Assembly: GCA_030411725.1 (NCBI GenBank)
Contig: MU839832.1
Location: forward strand, 124,001 to 188,000
DNA from: Echria macrotheca
Lineage: Eukaryota; Ascomycota; Sordariomycetes; Sordariales; Schizotheciaceae
Reading direction: 5' to 3'
DNA length: 64,000 bases
The notes beneath the pieces are model-generated. The model was not told the origin of the DNA and did no database searches. It was given only the letters and a program-made list of their open reading frames with translations. Each line of letters begins with the position of its first letter. Positions within the stretch are counted from its first letter, which is position 1. A program made the position numbers and the translations under genes. Shown here piece by piece: positions 23,276-35,676 of this stretch.

Positions 23276-25452
23276 TGCGATGTTGGTATCTTCTTGACGT
23301 GACTTCTGTGGAGGAGGTTAAAGTGAGCGTGAGGACAATATTGGGACAGATTTGGGTTGGTGGTGGTAGGTCGAGTCTGTGCTGTGGGGAGGGAGGAAGT
23401 AGGAGTGTGAAGGCAGATTCTCACGGGCGTGTGGAAACGCGTTCCAGTCCTTTTTTGTGCCTGGCTGAGAATGTGTGTGGGGAGCTGGCGACAAATGCGA
23501 CGACCCCGTGGGAATTGAGATGGCCAGCAAGATGGTCATCGTCGCCCAAGAGGTCGGCGAGAGGAGGGGGATGAAATACTAGAACTTACCAGATGCTCAA
23601 TTGCTGCTACTTGAAGTAGGATGTCGGTAGCGACTGTAAACAGGTGGTGCTGGTGAGAAAGAGAGGAAGTAGTTGGTTTGTTGAAAAGTTGAAAAGGGTG
23701 GTGTGTTGTGGGGAGGAGAAGGAAACGCTGCGCGTAGGAGAAGGAAGACCACCAGGCAAATAAGGACCGGCTAGTGACTAGGGGTCAAATGATCACACGA
23801 GGGCAAGAATATGGGTGACTGGAAACGCGTCTTCGGACGAAATTCGTCTAGTCTCCCAGCAAGTCACCAGTCAAAGAACATGCTCTTCCTCATTCGAGTG
23901 GTGATAGCCAGGGCTCAGGGATATTCTATTGTACTTGGTTATCCGTCAATCTTCATCCCACAAAGGTGAAACGTTCTATTAATGATCTGTACAAGTAGTT
24001 TTGTTTGACCATCCATGAGGCAGGCTCGGACCTGATCGTTCCTTCCTTAACAGTTCACCGCCCCCCTCAGCCTGTCGTGTGGTTTCAAGGCACTTTGGTA
24101 CCCATGTGCCCATTTTGTGCCATTAAATTGGGCTGGGAATGCCCCAGAAGAAGTAGAGTGGTTATGTTATAGCTGGCGTTAACACCTGGCTTTGTATTCA
24201 CCATCGCCAATGTAACTGTCAACAAACCAAGACACGTATCCATCTATTGACAGGTGAGCAGCTGTTGTGATTCAGAACCCGACTGTAGTCTAGAGCTCGC
24301 CACATTACTGCTGGGGAGAAATGGGATGATCTCTGGGAATTTAGAGATCCAGCATATACACTTGGCTCTTGAGAACTCGTTCGAAATGGATCAGTCATGG
24401 ATTTGCTCTAGTCTTAATAATTCGTCTCGAGCTTTTGAAACAGAGCCCCGTTAAGCCCCACGTATGCACACATTGAATGAAGTCAATAGATCCGTTTGAA
24501 CTTCACCATATCCTGTTCTTGCATTTGGCAGAGGGCAACAAGCCCGAGACCGTCTTGGTTGTTCAATAGCATTGTTCTATTCCATTGAGTTCGAGCACTT
24601 CAATACTACTTAGGGCAAGGGTGGAGCTGCTGATGTTTGGTTGCTTTACATCGAGTGAAAACTCCTCGCTCACTAGATTGACGTCCTCATCGAAAGGTCT
24701 CCGATGAACGCGAGCCATACTTCACAGGACTCCGACCAAGCTGGGGGCGTGTCAAACAGAACCTTATGGAAAGGACCCGGTCCCATTACATCTTTTCGAG
24801 TCTAGCATTTCTGCAACTCTCGGCCTAGTGAGACAAAGATAAACTCAACAGGCATTGAGAAGCAAAACACATTTTCCAGACCTTTCGCCCCAAACAAGAA
24901 ATCTGTGATGTTGTTGCTGTGTTGTGATTGGACAGAATCGGAGACTCTTTGTCCTCCTGCAGTTCTTTTTGACAGCCTTGTCCAATGCAGCTTTCCGCTG
25001 CGGATGCGATTGGCTAGTGGCACTGTGCCAATAAGCAATCGGCACCAGCACAACGCGAACCGAGGCGCGTAGGGACCACACAGACCACACGAGAATGCTC
25101 CGTCCGAAGCATTGAACTTTCGCACAAATGCCCGGCCCGCGATCGCGCGCCTTCTCAACACGACCACCACGATCCCCCCACCTAAGACAGACGCGAATTC
25201 AGGGCCTCCAGCCCTCGCGAGGAGCGCAGCCCACCACGACGTCGCCGGGCATCTCTAGCGAATCCGCGCATTCCTAGACAATCGCTTTGTGAGCCCATCG
25301 AGTCGAATTGCGTCGTCCAAGTGTCGCACACGCGCCGCCACGATCCCCGCCACGTTTTGTTCCCACCACCAACCAGCCCACTCGAAAGCGCATCAATTCC
25401 CACACCGACACCCGCTTCCATCCCACAACTCCCTGGCAGCAAGTCGCGCGCA
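23276..25452. other. Divergent intergenic region upstream of PDS5
   Basis: 2.2 kb without a convincing gene. It holds a cluster of CCAAT pentamers, listed separately, and an ACGCGT at about 23824. Confidence 0.6.
24927..25032. promoter_or_regulatory. Cluster of four CCAAT/ATTGG motifs upstream of PDS5
   Basis: ATTGG at 24927-24931, CCAAT at 24982-24986, ATTGG at 25009-25013 and CCAAT at 25028-25032, about 420-525 nt before the PDS5 start. CCAAT is the core bound by the fungal HAP/CBC complex. The pentamer is common by chance; only the clustering is suggestive. Confidence 0.35.
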
Positions 25453-28400
25453 ATGGCGCCCCGCAGAGGAGCGGTCGAGGACGTCGAGGAGCAGGAGGCG
25501 CCGACGGGAGGCGTGAAGCTCAAATTCAAGGAGCCGCTGACATGGCGTCCCGGCAAACCCATCCCCATCGACGAGCTGCTCAAGCGGCTCGATCGGCTCT
25601 CCAAAGAGCTCAGCGAGATGGATCAGGAGACTGTCGACCCCAGCTCCCTCACCAAGGTGGCTAAAGAGGTTGGGGCGCATCAGTTGCTCACCCACAAGGA
25701 CAAGGGCGTGCGGGCATTTGCAGCTTGCTGTGTTGTCGACATCCTCAAACTCTGTGCCCCCGATGCCCCGTTCACCCCGACCCAGCTAAAGGTTTGCGCG
25801 CCAGAGACATCGCGGTGCTCGGCCAGGTGCTAACTTGGGTCTTAGGACATTTTCAACCTCACCGTCACCTCCATCATTCCCGCCATCTTCGACCCCGCGA
25901 ATCCATACAACAACCAGCACCGATACGTCCTTTCGTCCCTGACCGAGTGCAAGAGTATCGTCTTGATTCTCGATGTCGAGGCTAGCGAGAATATGCTCCT
26001 CACTCTTTTCTCCGCCGTGTTCGATGGCGTCTCAGGGACCAAGTCCTCGTCTGGGGAGCAGATCCCGAAAGAAGTCGAATTCACATTGCTCGAAATGCTG
26101 GGAGTTCTCATTGATGATGCGGGGAGCCTACCCAGCGCGGTAGTCGATGTGATCATGGCACAGTTCCTCAGAGCCGCACCGGCTGGGGGCGCTAAAGACC
26201 GACACGGCCATGCGCCATTGGACGACAACCAGGGGACTCTGCTACTAAAGGAGGAACCAGAGGCTTACAGGATGGCCAAGAAGCTGTGCCACGACTATAC
26301 TGACAAAATGGCACGCTTCGCGAGCCAGTATTTCAGCGATGTGATTCTTGAGGGGTCAAGTTTCGTGGGCCGACCAAACCACCACCGAGATGACGACGAC
26401 TCAGACGAGGAAGACGGACCTTCTGGGCCATCGGAATCTGATCTGAGAGAGCTGAGGAAATCACATACTCTCATTAGGGAGATATGGAGGGCGGCGCCCG
26501 AAATCCTCTCGAACGTGGTGCCCCAGGTGGATGCTGAGTTGTCGGCCGATAATACACACCTCCGCCAACTGGCAACAGAGACGCTGGGTGACATGATCTC
26601 AGGCATCGGAGCGGCCGGCCCTCCACCAAGGCCGCCTCTGGACCCGGCTGCCTATCCGCCCCTCAGCTTGGAGGATGACGACGCGCCCGGGTTTTCGACT
26701 GGCAATATTATGACCACACCTCTCTCGGCCACTTCCTTCCCGCAAAAGCACCCCGTTACCTTTCAAAACTTTCTTAGCCGGAAGCACGACAAGGTCGCTG
26801 CAATACGGGCGACTTGGACGACAGCTGTGGGCTACATTCTCTCGACGAGTGCCGGTGGCATCGGTCTGGGTCGGGAGGAAGAGGCTTCGCTGATTAAAGG
26901 CCTCGGAGAGAAGCTTCTCGACACCGATGATAAGGTCAGACTGGCAGCGGTGAAGGCTATCGAGTCGTTCAGGTTCCGGGATGTCATCTCGAAGCTGGCT
27001 GCCAGCGGAGGCGTCGACAAGGAGGGCTCGCTCCTGTCGGCTTTGGCTGACCGTTGTCGCGACAAGAAGCCCGCCGTGAGAGTGGCAGCCATGTCGCTGC
27101 TCGGCAAGCTCTGGGCCGTAGGGACCGGAGAGCTTCTTGCTGGGAATAAGATGGTCACGGCAGCGCTATCAGGCGTACCTACTCGCATCCTCAGCGCATT
27201 TTATGCTAACGACCTCGAGCTCAACGTATTGCTCGACCGCGTAATCTACGAGTGTCTTGTACCCCTTAGTTACCCACCGGTGAAAAAAGGCTCGAAGCAT
27301 GCCGCCTCCAACGGGAACAGCCAGTCTCAGTCGGAGCCCAGCACGGCGGTAGACGCGGATGCTGTCCGAGCCGAGAGGATACTGCTGTTGGTCAGGTCGC
27401 TCGACCCAGTCGCGAAAAAGGCCTTCTTTGCCATGCAAGCCAGACAACCCCAGTTTGCACATGTTATGGAGACGTTTCTCAAGCAATGCGAACAATTCAA
27501 CGGGGGGGTCATGGATGACGCGCGGGAAAAGAAGACGGCGAACCTCAATAAGACGATCCACTACATGGCCCAGTTCCTTCCAGACTTGCCCAAGTCCAAG
27601 GGAGACCTCTTCAAATTCGCCAAGTTCAACGACCGTCGGGCCTACGCATTGATCAGATTCGTTATCGCTCAGGAAAGCGACTTTAAAACGGTCCACAACG
27701 CCCTCAAGGAGCTGATCAAGCGCACGCATCAGAGCAAGGACCCAAGCATTATGGAAACTCTCCTCCCGCTGCTTTACCGTTCCGGCTGCATCATATTCAA
27801 CCGCAGCCATCTCTCTACCATCATGGAATGGTCAAGGACGGATGAGAATGGGATGGGCCCTGTAGCACACGAGGTTCTCAACGAAATTTCTCAGCGAAAC
27901 CCGGATCTTATCAAGACGCACATTGGCCAGCTTTGCAAGGATCTTGTCGGCCAGGCCCCGACGGCGACCACGGAGAATGACCCGATCACGGCTGAGACGC
28001 TCAAAGCTTGCTCGACATATGCCAGCAAGTACCCCAAGGACGTTCCTATCGACAAGCAATTCGCCCAGACGCTGGTCCGCTACGCGTTGTACGGCAAGCC
28101 GCCAAGGGCTGCCAAGTACGCCGTCAACATCTTGCTCTCCAAGAAGGACGCCAAGAGCATGGTGTACGCGACCGATCTGTTGCAGCAGGTCATGAAGGAT
28201 TGGACGTATGGATCTTCTCATTTTCTCAACAAGCTTACCGCCATCAGCCAGCTGGAGCTACTCGCTTCTAAAGTGACAGAGGAATCCGACGACCAAATTT
28301 TGAACATGACGGTCCAGCAGATTCTGCTCGAAGTCCGGGCCGACGCCTCGGCACGCGATCCCGACTGGGTTGACGACGACAAGCTGGACCAGGAGTGCCA

Positions 28401-30112
28401 AGCCAAGTGCCTAGCCCTCAAAATTCTTGTGAATCGACTCCGGAGCGTAGAGGACGTGGAGGAGGCAAAGGAAAAGGCAAAGCCCGTCTGGAAAATGCTG
28501 ATGAAGCTCATCAAGGACGAGGGCGAAATCTGCAAAACCAAAGATACACCCAAGTATCACAGGTCGCGGTTAAGACTGCGGGCCGCGCAGCTTCTGCTGA
28601 AGCTCTGCATCCAGAAGCACTTTGACGACCTTTTGTCGCCTGCCGATTTCAACGTGCTCGCCCTCATGACCCAGGATGGTGTCCAAGAGGTTCGACATGG
28701 ATTTGTTAGGAAGCTCCAAAAGTACCTTGCGGAGAATAAGCTGCGGTCGAGGTTCTACACCATCGCTTTTTTGCTCGCGTTTGAGCCGAATGCGGACTTC
28801 AAGCTACGCATCGAGACGTGGATCCGGTCTCGATCGCGGCATTTCGAGCAGCTCAAGCAGCCCGTCTTCGAGGCCATCATGGCTCGCCTCTTGTACCTGC
28901 TCGCACATCACCCCGACTACGGCGCGGAACTAGACCTGCTCATTGATCATGCGCGGTACATCCTGTTCTATGTGAGCCTGGTTGCGACCGAGTCGAATCT
29001 GGGCATGATATACAAGTATGCGGAACGTGTCAAGCAGACCAAAGACGCGCTGGATCCCGATAGCGACCGACACCGTGTGCTCTGCGATCTGGCCATGGCG
29101 GTCATCCGAAAATGGCAGGAGAGGAAGAACTGGGTTTTCAGTGCTTACCCGTCCAAGGTCGGGCTTCCCGTTGGCCTCTACACTCCGCTCGCGTCGCACA
29201 ATGAGGCACAGGCGGCGGCCGAGAAGCAATACATCCCGGACCAGGTTGACGAGAAGCTTGACGATCTGTTGAAAGCTATTGACCGCAAGAAGGTGAGACG
29301 GCCGTATCTTTAGTGGAGAAGCCAGGCTGACGTGTATGCAGAAGCGCAAGTCGGTTGATGACCGAGGGGATGCGCAGCCGCCCGCCAAGAAGACCAAGCT
29401 GCCCTCGCGGCCGGCGCGGGAGGCCAAGGAGCCTAAGCCCAAGGCCAGCTCGACCAAGAAGACGAGCTCGAAGCCGAAGAAGGTTTCTAAGCCGAGGCCG
29501 AAGAAGTCCGCGGCTGGGTCGTCATCCCCTGCGGGAGACGAGAACCGCCGGCGTAGTGGACGTGCTCGGGGTAACAGGTCGTATATGGAGCGGGACTCGT
29601 CCGAGGACGATGAGGAGATGCTTGATGGCGTGGCGGAGTGGGACTATGTGAACGGTAGTGGCTCTGGGGAAGAGGAAGCGGAGAGCGAGGCTGCGAGCGA
29701 CTCGGAGCCGGAGGAGGCGCCCAAGGCAAGCGGGAAGAAGGCGCCTGCGGCTACGAAGGCAGCGCCCAAGGGTGATGAGGACAGTGAATTGTCCGATGCT
29801 GTTTCCGAGGTGGAAGAGCCAGAGGAAGAAGAGAAGGCGGATGAGGAGGAGGAAGAGGAAAAGGAGGAAGAAGCGGGTGATGGCGACGAGGAGATGGAAG
29901 AAGAGGAGACGAGGCCAACGCGGAGCGGACGCGCAAACGGCAAGGCGAAACCGAAAGCTGCAGCGGCGCCTGCAAAACCAAAGGGTAAAACGGCTGCTAA
30001 AGCCAAAGCGACGCCGACGAAGCCGGCTGCCCCGACACGGGCGACAAGAGGGAGGAGTACGAGGAGAAAGGCCACGCCGGACGATGACGAGATGGATGAG
30101 GACGAGGACTGA
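25453..30112 (+). CDS. PDS5: PDS5/Spo76/BimD, cohesin-associated HEAT-repeat protein
   Basis: Regulates cohesin loading, maintenance and release, and recruits the factors that acetylate and deacetylate SMC3 (family knowledge). Three exons, 25453-25791, 25846-29292 and 29342-30112, give 1518 aa, normal for filamentous-fungal Pds5. Seen: an N-terminal block MAPRRGAVEDVEEQEAP, then long alpha-helical HEAT repeats through about residue 1260 with typical segments such as DKGVRAFAACCVVDILKLC, DRRAYALIRFVIAQE and DGVQEVRHGFVRKLQKYL. The last exon encodes a disordered tail of alternating Lys/Ala-rich basic and Glu/Asp-rich acidic stretches, usual for Pds5. If the second intron were retained, the frame would stop after VRRPYL. 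The ATG is chosen for its position directly before the conserved helical region. The core subunit SMC3 lies 22 kb away. Confidence 0.93.
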
Positions 30113-30929
30113 TGTTGATGACGATGGACGGGTCGGCTCTGGTTTCTCTCTGTGTCTATGTCCATGTGTGTGTGTGTAAGCTTCCAGGGGCGGGATGATT
30201 TTCTCTCTCTCTCTCTCTCCAACGAGCGAGTTTTACGGTTTTGTCTTCTTTCCATATCTGTAGTCTGTTGTTTTTGATGATTTGTATGCCTGGTGAGGGA
30301 GGAGGGAGGGGTATGTATTATGGAGAATGAATATACCCGTGTTTCTTTTCGGTAGTTTTAATTCGTGATGATTTGAGCTGGTGTTGTTGTGTGTGTTCGT
30401 ATCGTTGGTGGTTACTAGGTGGGGGCATGGTCGTGAAGTGATGGTGATGGTGGAAAAAAAGCCCATTAATTACCTTGATAGGCACTCCAGACATACACAC
30501 CATCGAATACAAACAGGGGTAATTCATACCTATCTACGTACTGACGTAATCCGTAATCCATATGTACACCACCACCACTACCGCCACCCACTAAAAAAAT
30601 AAAACACCCAGCCAGACCAGAGCTCCATGCTCAAGACACGGAAGTAAGAAACGGAAGTAAAAGCGTCAGTATAAAAAAATGCTTCCCTTCCCTTCCTTCC
30701 CTTCGGCTTTCGCCTCTGCCATTTTACACCCCTTCCCTTTCCTATCCTTCCCTTTCGCCCGCCTTAAAAATCATAAAGATAGATAGATATCCGACCACCG
30801 CCAAAACCCAAAAACCCCAAACCGGACCTTCCATCACCACAGGTCTGGACTCCGAAGCACCCATTGCCCCAGCACCCGTATCCCTCCTCCTCTTCGTCTT
30901 CGTCTTCCTCTCCCTCTCCCTCCAGCATC
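30113..30929. other. Convergent intergenic region PDS5/SNF5
   Basis: 817 bp with a (CT)n tract at about 30203-30219 and other low-complexity sequence. No gene was seen. Confidence 0.6.
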
Positions 30930-33568
30930 CTAAGCCGGTTTCATCTGTTCCTGTCCCTGACCCTGACCCTGACCCTGACCCTGACCCCCACCATCCCCAA
31001 CCAACCCACCACCCACACCCGCACCCGCACCCGCACTCGTCCCACCCCCAGCCCCAGCCCCAGCACCACCACTCCCAGCAGCCGCCGCCCTAGCAGCAGC
31101 AACCCTCTCCTCAACCCGATCCCGATGATGCCGATTCCGAATATGCACCTCAAAGTTCTCCACCGTCTCCCCGGGGCCGGGCGTGTACAGCTTGCCGGTG
31201 CAGTCGAGACAGCGGATCCGCGCCAGATAAAAATACTCGCCGTCGGCGGGGTACTCGCGGCCGGCCACGACGGGGAGCGGCTCGCCGTTCTTGGGGTTGA
31301 TGGTGCAGTAGCGCATGACGCCCTCGAACCGGTCGTCGGGCTGCCGTTTCTGGAGTTCTTCGAGCGCGGCGATGAGCCAGTCTGGTGGGGCCGGCTAGAT
31401 GGGAGGTTAGTTACGAGGCGGGGTGTGTGTAATGTGGACAGGAAGGAAATTTAGTGAGGACTGTAAGATCTGGAAAGGAAATAAAGGCGGGATTTTTAGA
31501 TGTCGTTAGAAAGAGAAAGGCGGATTTAATGTGGTGAGAAAAGGAAGGCGGAGTTCTTGTAGCTAGAAAGAGAGAGGCGGATTTCTTGTAGTTAGAAAGG
31601 AAAAGGCGGATTTACTAGTGGGTGAGGAGGTTGCCCGATCGGAGGGGGCGGAGGCGCCGGCATTCGCCCGGCGATGGCGTTTTGGTTTGGCCCTGCCGAG
31701 GGCGTCGTCCCCGGTTTGGGCGGCACGTTTGGTTGTACTTGAAGGGAAGCGGCGGGTGTGGCGGGTTTCGGTGGTAGTGTTTGAGAAATTGAGGAGGGTG
31801 TAGACGGCGGCGGGCCCATGGTGGTTGGTCCCGCCGATGGTCTCGCCTGGCCGAGACCAGCAGGCGTGGCAGACCCGGACGACGGAGGGACCGGCCCCCT
31901 GGCCTTGAGATCCCGGAACAGTTTCCGAAGATTGGCCGGAGAGACCTTGATCGTGACGATAAGCTGCTGGGGCTCTTCCGTCTCCTCCCGCGTCGCCTCG
32001 CGACCAAACCGTCGTGACGTCCTGGTCTCGTGGTGGTGGATGGTGGCCTCGGGCGTCTCGGACCTCCCCAGGTTGGCCATGCGCTGCTGGGCTGCGCTCG
32101 CGGCCCCGCGCATACCTCTGGTCCGCGCTGTGCCCTGGAGCTGCGACATGGCGGGCGAGTCGGGTGCCGAGTCCTCGCTCTCGTCCGAATCCGACAGCTC
32201 GCCGTCGCGAAGCGTCCTCTTCCCGCCCCTCCCGCTAATACCACCAGCTCCCAGCGCACGCTTGTACAGCCGGCTCTCCTCGATGTCGACGGCAGCGCCG
32301 GGAAGCACTGACGACACGATCGAGGTCCGGATGGTTCGTTGCCTCTCCTTGAGATCTGGTAATATTGGGCCGCCCCGTCGGTTAACCGACCGCTTCTGTC
32401 TCCGCTGCTCACGCGAGAACATAGTCTCACTTCTCTCCAACTCGGCCTCGGTGTTTTCGTAAAGATAGGGGGCATAGTCCTTCGCCTGCTGCTGGGGCCT
32501 AAACACGAAGGGGATCGGCGACGGAAGGAATGCGGCGGTTAGATCCGAGTCCTCGATGGGGCGGCCGTCGAACGGGTGTCCTACACTATAAAGACTACGT
32601 GTAAACAGTTGCGATTGTTCTCGTATGCAGTGGGCGATGGCCGTGGTGAACTCGCCCGACAGGGCCAGATCCCTGGCCATGCACGCGGCGAACTCCTCTG
32701 GCGAGTTCATAGGGTTGTTGATCTCCCACTCGAACTGATCGACCAGAGTATGCGCGCCAATCGTGATGTTAAGTTTGATCAGTATGCGCATCTCGTCGTT
32801 TTTGTATGCAAGGTACGGAAGCTCTGGATCCAGCGCGTCCTCCTCGGAGAAGACGTGGGGGTGGTATTCCTGAAGTTGCTCGTGCATCTGGTGTACGACC
32901 TGCTCAAACACGGGTTGGCTGAGCGGAGGTTTTAGCCCCATATCCTCGACGAGCTGGGCTGCGAAGGTCTCGATGGGGACCAGCCGGTCGTGGAGGTTGA
33001 ATGTGAAGGTGTCGCGCAGCTTGACCTTGTCCCAGTCGACATCGATGCGGACGGGGACCAGCTCCTCGTGCTCCTCGGCCTGCTTCTTCATGTCCTTCCT
33101 GCTGTACTTGAGCGACGGCGTCGTCCGCCGGCCGGGGCGCTTCTGGGAGGGATAGAGGATCTTGGTGGGCCCGCCCGTCTCGGTGTAGCCATTGCCGTAA
33201 CCGCTGTAGCCCGGACCAAAAATGAGACGGGCGTTCCGCTGGCCGGGCTCGCCGTATTCCTTGTACTGGGAGGCGCGCTGGCGGGTCTCGCGCGTGTCCT
33301 TAACCATGCGGTCCTGGGCATCTTTGAGGGCGGCCGAGTGGATCCAGTCGCGCGTCACGTAGCGGTCGACCAGCACCTTGTTGAGCACGTCCTTGTCACG
33401 TTCGGAGGCGGCGGGGGGCGCGCCCGGCTTCGGCTTGGGGGTTCCGGGCTTGGAGGAGACAGCGTCGGGGGCGGGCGTGTCGGAAGCGAGTTTGTCGGCG
33501 TCGTGTTCTGAACTGCTGGCATTGCCACTGTTGCCGCTCACCGCCGCGCTCGGCTGCGACGCGGCCAT
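30930..33568 (-). CDS. SNF5: SNF5/SMARCB1/INI1 subunit of a SWI/SNF-family remodeller
   Basis: Core scaffold subunit of SWI/SNF or RSC chromatin remodellers. Two exons, 31616-33568 and 30930-31394, give 805 aa with a 221-nt intron (GTAAAT donor, ATCTAG acceptor). Seen: a disordered N-terminus; RPT1 around residues 170-220 (LVPVRIDVDWDKVKLRDTF); RPT2 around 258-325 (ILIKLNITIGAHTLVDQFEW); a Pro-rich linker; and after the intron DWLIAALEELQKRQPDDRFEG plus RIRCLDCTGKLYTPGPGETV with FEVHIRNRHH. That last block carries a Cys/His pattern I associate with fungal SNF5 proteins, and it supports the splice. The tail is Gly/Ala-rich and ends in (GQ)n. Snf5 and its paralogue Sfh1 cannot be told apart with certainty. 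The ORF extends 68 codons upstream, but ATG 33568 (MAASQPSAAVSG) is favoured. Confidence 0.88.
30951..30990. repeat. (CCCTGA)n hexanucleotide repeat inside SNF5
   Basis: About six tandem CCCTGA units; on the coding strand they give the alternating Gly-Gln run near the SNF5 C-terminus. Confidence 0.9.
31505..31620 (-). repeat. Tandem 29-bp repeats in the SNF5 intron
   Basis: Four adjacent copies (31505-31533, 31534-31561, 31562-31590, 31591-31620), plus-strand consensus about GTTAGAAAGAGAAAGGCGGA followed by TTTCTTGTA, with a degenerate fifth at about 31470. On the coding strand each unit contains an AAATCCGCCT start and a CTAAC/CTAGC-like element. The first unit spans the splice donor. Confidence 0.8.
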
Positions 33569-34175
33569 GGCGAGAGCGCACTGAGTGCCGCGGGGCCAGA
33601 GACTACTCAGACAATGTATGCGACGGGGGGACGCGATGGGGGCGCGACTGGCGATGATTTGCGGCGGTGGTGCTGAGGGTTTGCTGAATTGCGGCTGCCA
33701 GCTTCGGTGAGGCTGCGCCAATCTGGGCCGCCTGCAAAAGGAGAGAGAAACGGCGCGTGTGTCATCGACCAATCATGTGTCAGCCCTGGGGAGCCACGGG
33801 GCAAGTAGCGCAACCTTGTCCCCCTACTGTCGCCTGCCCTGTGCACAGGTATCGCTACCTGCTCTCGAGCTGCCCTCAACCCCACACTCACCAAGAACGC
33901 TGCCGGTCCGTCGCGTCAAACCGGCTGTGGACTGAGAGCTCCCGCTCCTCCCAAAAGTGGTTCCTCAGTCTCGAATGCAGCGAATGAACGACGGGGTGGA
34001 GCGTCAGAGAGCACACAGAACCCCCCTCCCCCGCCTTTACAAAATAAATCGTCGAGCACCACAAAACCACCCCTCTCCCGTTCCTGACCCCTCGTCGTAC
34101 CATCATCGCTGGTCTCTGATCCTCCGTATTCCAGCTTCCAACTCGTTACTTTTCTATATATAAACAACCGCAAAA
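33569..34175. promoter_or_regulatory. Divergent promoter region SNF5/PA2G4
   Basis: 607 bp between two divergent start codons. It includes a CCAAT pentamer in GACCAATCATG at about 33767-33777 and a TATATATAAA tract just before the PA2G4 ATG, which is too close to the start codon to act as a normal TATA box. Confidence 0.45.
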
Positions 34176-35676
34176 ATGGCGACTGAAGAGAAGGAGATCG
34201 GTATGTCCACAGCTCCCGGAATCCACCCCGCCTGCCCCGCGCTAGATTTCTTGTTCCAGCTCCCTCGAGCTTCAGGCACACGACCGTCACACCTGCCAGA
34301 GCCGGTCGACTGACACGGATGCAGACTACTCTCTGAACAACCCCGACACGCTTACCAAGTACAAGACTGCTGCGCAGATCTCGGAAAAGGTGCTTGCCGA
34401 GGTGTCGAAGCTATGCGTCGCCGGCGAGAAGATCATCTCGATCTGCGAGAAGGGCGACAAGCTCATTGAGGAAGAGATTGCTAAGGTCTACCGCGGCAAG
34501 AAGATCACCAAGGGTACGTTGGCCTATGCCAGCCAGATGTAGACTCTGTTTCTTATAGCTAACTCGACATGCCGTCTAGGCTTCTCCCACCCTACTACTG
34601 TCTCGCCCGCCGCCTTTGTTACCCCCTACACGCCCATTGCGGGAGACGAGAAGGAGGCGGCCACGGAGCTGCAGCCGGGCGAGCCTGTTAAGATCCAGCT
34701 GGGAGCTCAGATCGATGGCTTCGGCTCCATTGTCTGTGACACCATCCTGGCGCCTACCAAGGACAAGGCCGAGGATGTCGTCACCGGCAGACCTGCCGAC
34801 TTGATGTTGGCCACCTATTATGCCAACGAGCTTCTCCTCCGCCTCATGATCCCGCCTGGACTTCTGGCTACCGGCACGGACGAGGAAAAGGCAAAGGCGG
34901 CCGCGGCCAAGGCGCCCACGCAGGCCAAGATCACGAGTCTCCTGGAGAAGGTGGCGAAGGCGTACGACTGCAACCTCGTCGAGAGCACGACCTCGTGGCT
35001 CTTTGACCGCAACGAGATCGAGGGTAAGAAGAAGATTGTCATCTCGCCGGGAGAGGGCACCAAGGGTGAGGGCAGCCCCGAGGTCGGCGAGGTCTGGGGC
35101 GTGGAGATGGGCGTCAGCTTGGGATCGGGCAAGGTCAAGCAGTTCGAGAACCGAACAACGCTCCACCGCAGGACGACGCAGACGTATGCTCTCAAGCGGC
35201 CGTCGTCGCGCAAGATCCTGTCAGAAGTGCAAAAGAAGTTCGGCACCTTCCCCTTCAGCTTGAGGCAGCTCGAGGACGAGCGGGACGCCAAGTCTGGCGT
35301 CATTGAGTGCGTGCGCGGAAACGTCTTCCGTCAATATGAGGTCGTGGGCGACAAGGACAATTCCCCTGTTGCCCGGCTGCTCACCACGATTGGTAAGACA
35401 CAAAGCCGAGCGGGAGAAGAAGCATGCGTCAGAATAAATCACTAATCTAGAACAGCCATCACCAAGAATGGTATCACCAAGCTGGGAGCGCCCCCGGCGC
35501 TCGACTTGAGCAAGTACAAGTCGGACAAGAAGATTGAGGACGAGGAGATTCTCAAGATCCTCGAGCAGCCTCTGTCTCGGAACACGGGCAAGGCTAAGAA
35601 CAAGAAGAAGAAGAAGCCGGCCAAGAAGGCGGCGAAGGAGGAGAGCGAGTCGGAGGAGGACAGCGATGACGAGTAG
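34176..35676 (+). CDS. PA2G4/EBP1-like proliferation-associated protein (M24 fold)
   Basis: Homologue of mammalian PA2G4/EBP1 and fission yeast Cdb4 (curved-DNA-binding protein), a methionine-aminopeptidase-fold protein without peptidase activity that binds nucleic acids and ribosomes (family knowledge). Four exons, 34176-34200, 34325-34513, 34580-35392 and 35456-35676, give 415 aa. Seen: DYSLNNPDTLTKYKTAAQIS and CEKGDKLIEEEIAKVYRGKK early; GFSHPTTVSPAAFVTPYTP; QIDGFGSIVCDTILAP; a central M24-fold region; and a Lys-rich tail KNKKKKKPAKKAAKEE followed by acidic residues, like the EBP1 nucleic-acid-binding tail. The first coding exon is only 25 nt. The name PA2G4 is used by homology; fungal symbols vary. 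Confidence 0.93.

Noticed and set aside
30951..30990. CCCTGA array as telomere-like sequence
   Set aside because: The unit is not the fungal TTAGGG type and it lies inside the SNF5 coding frame.
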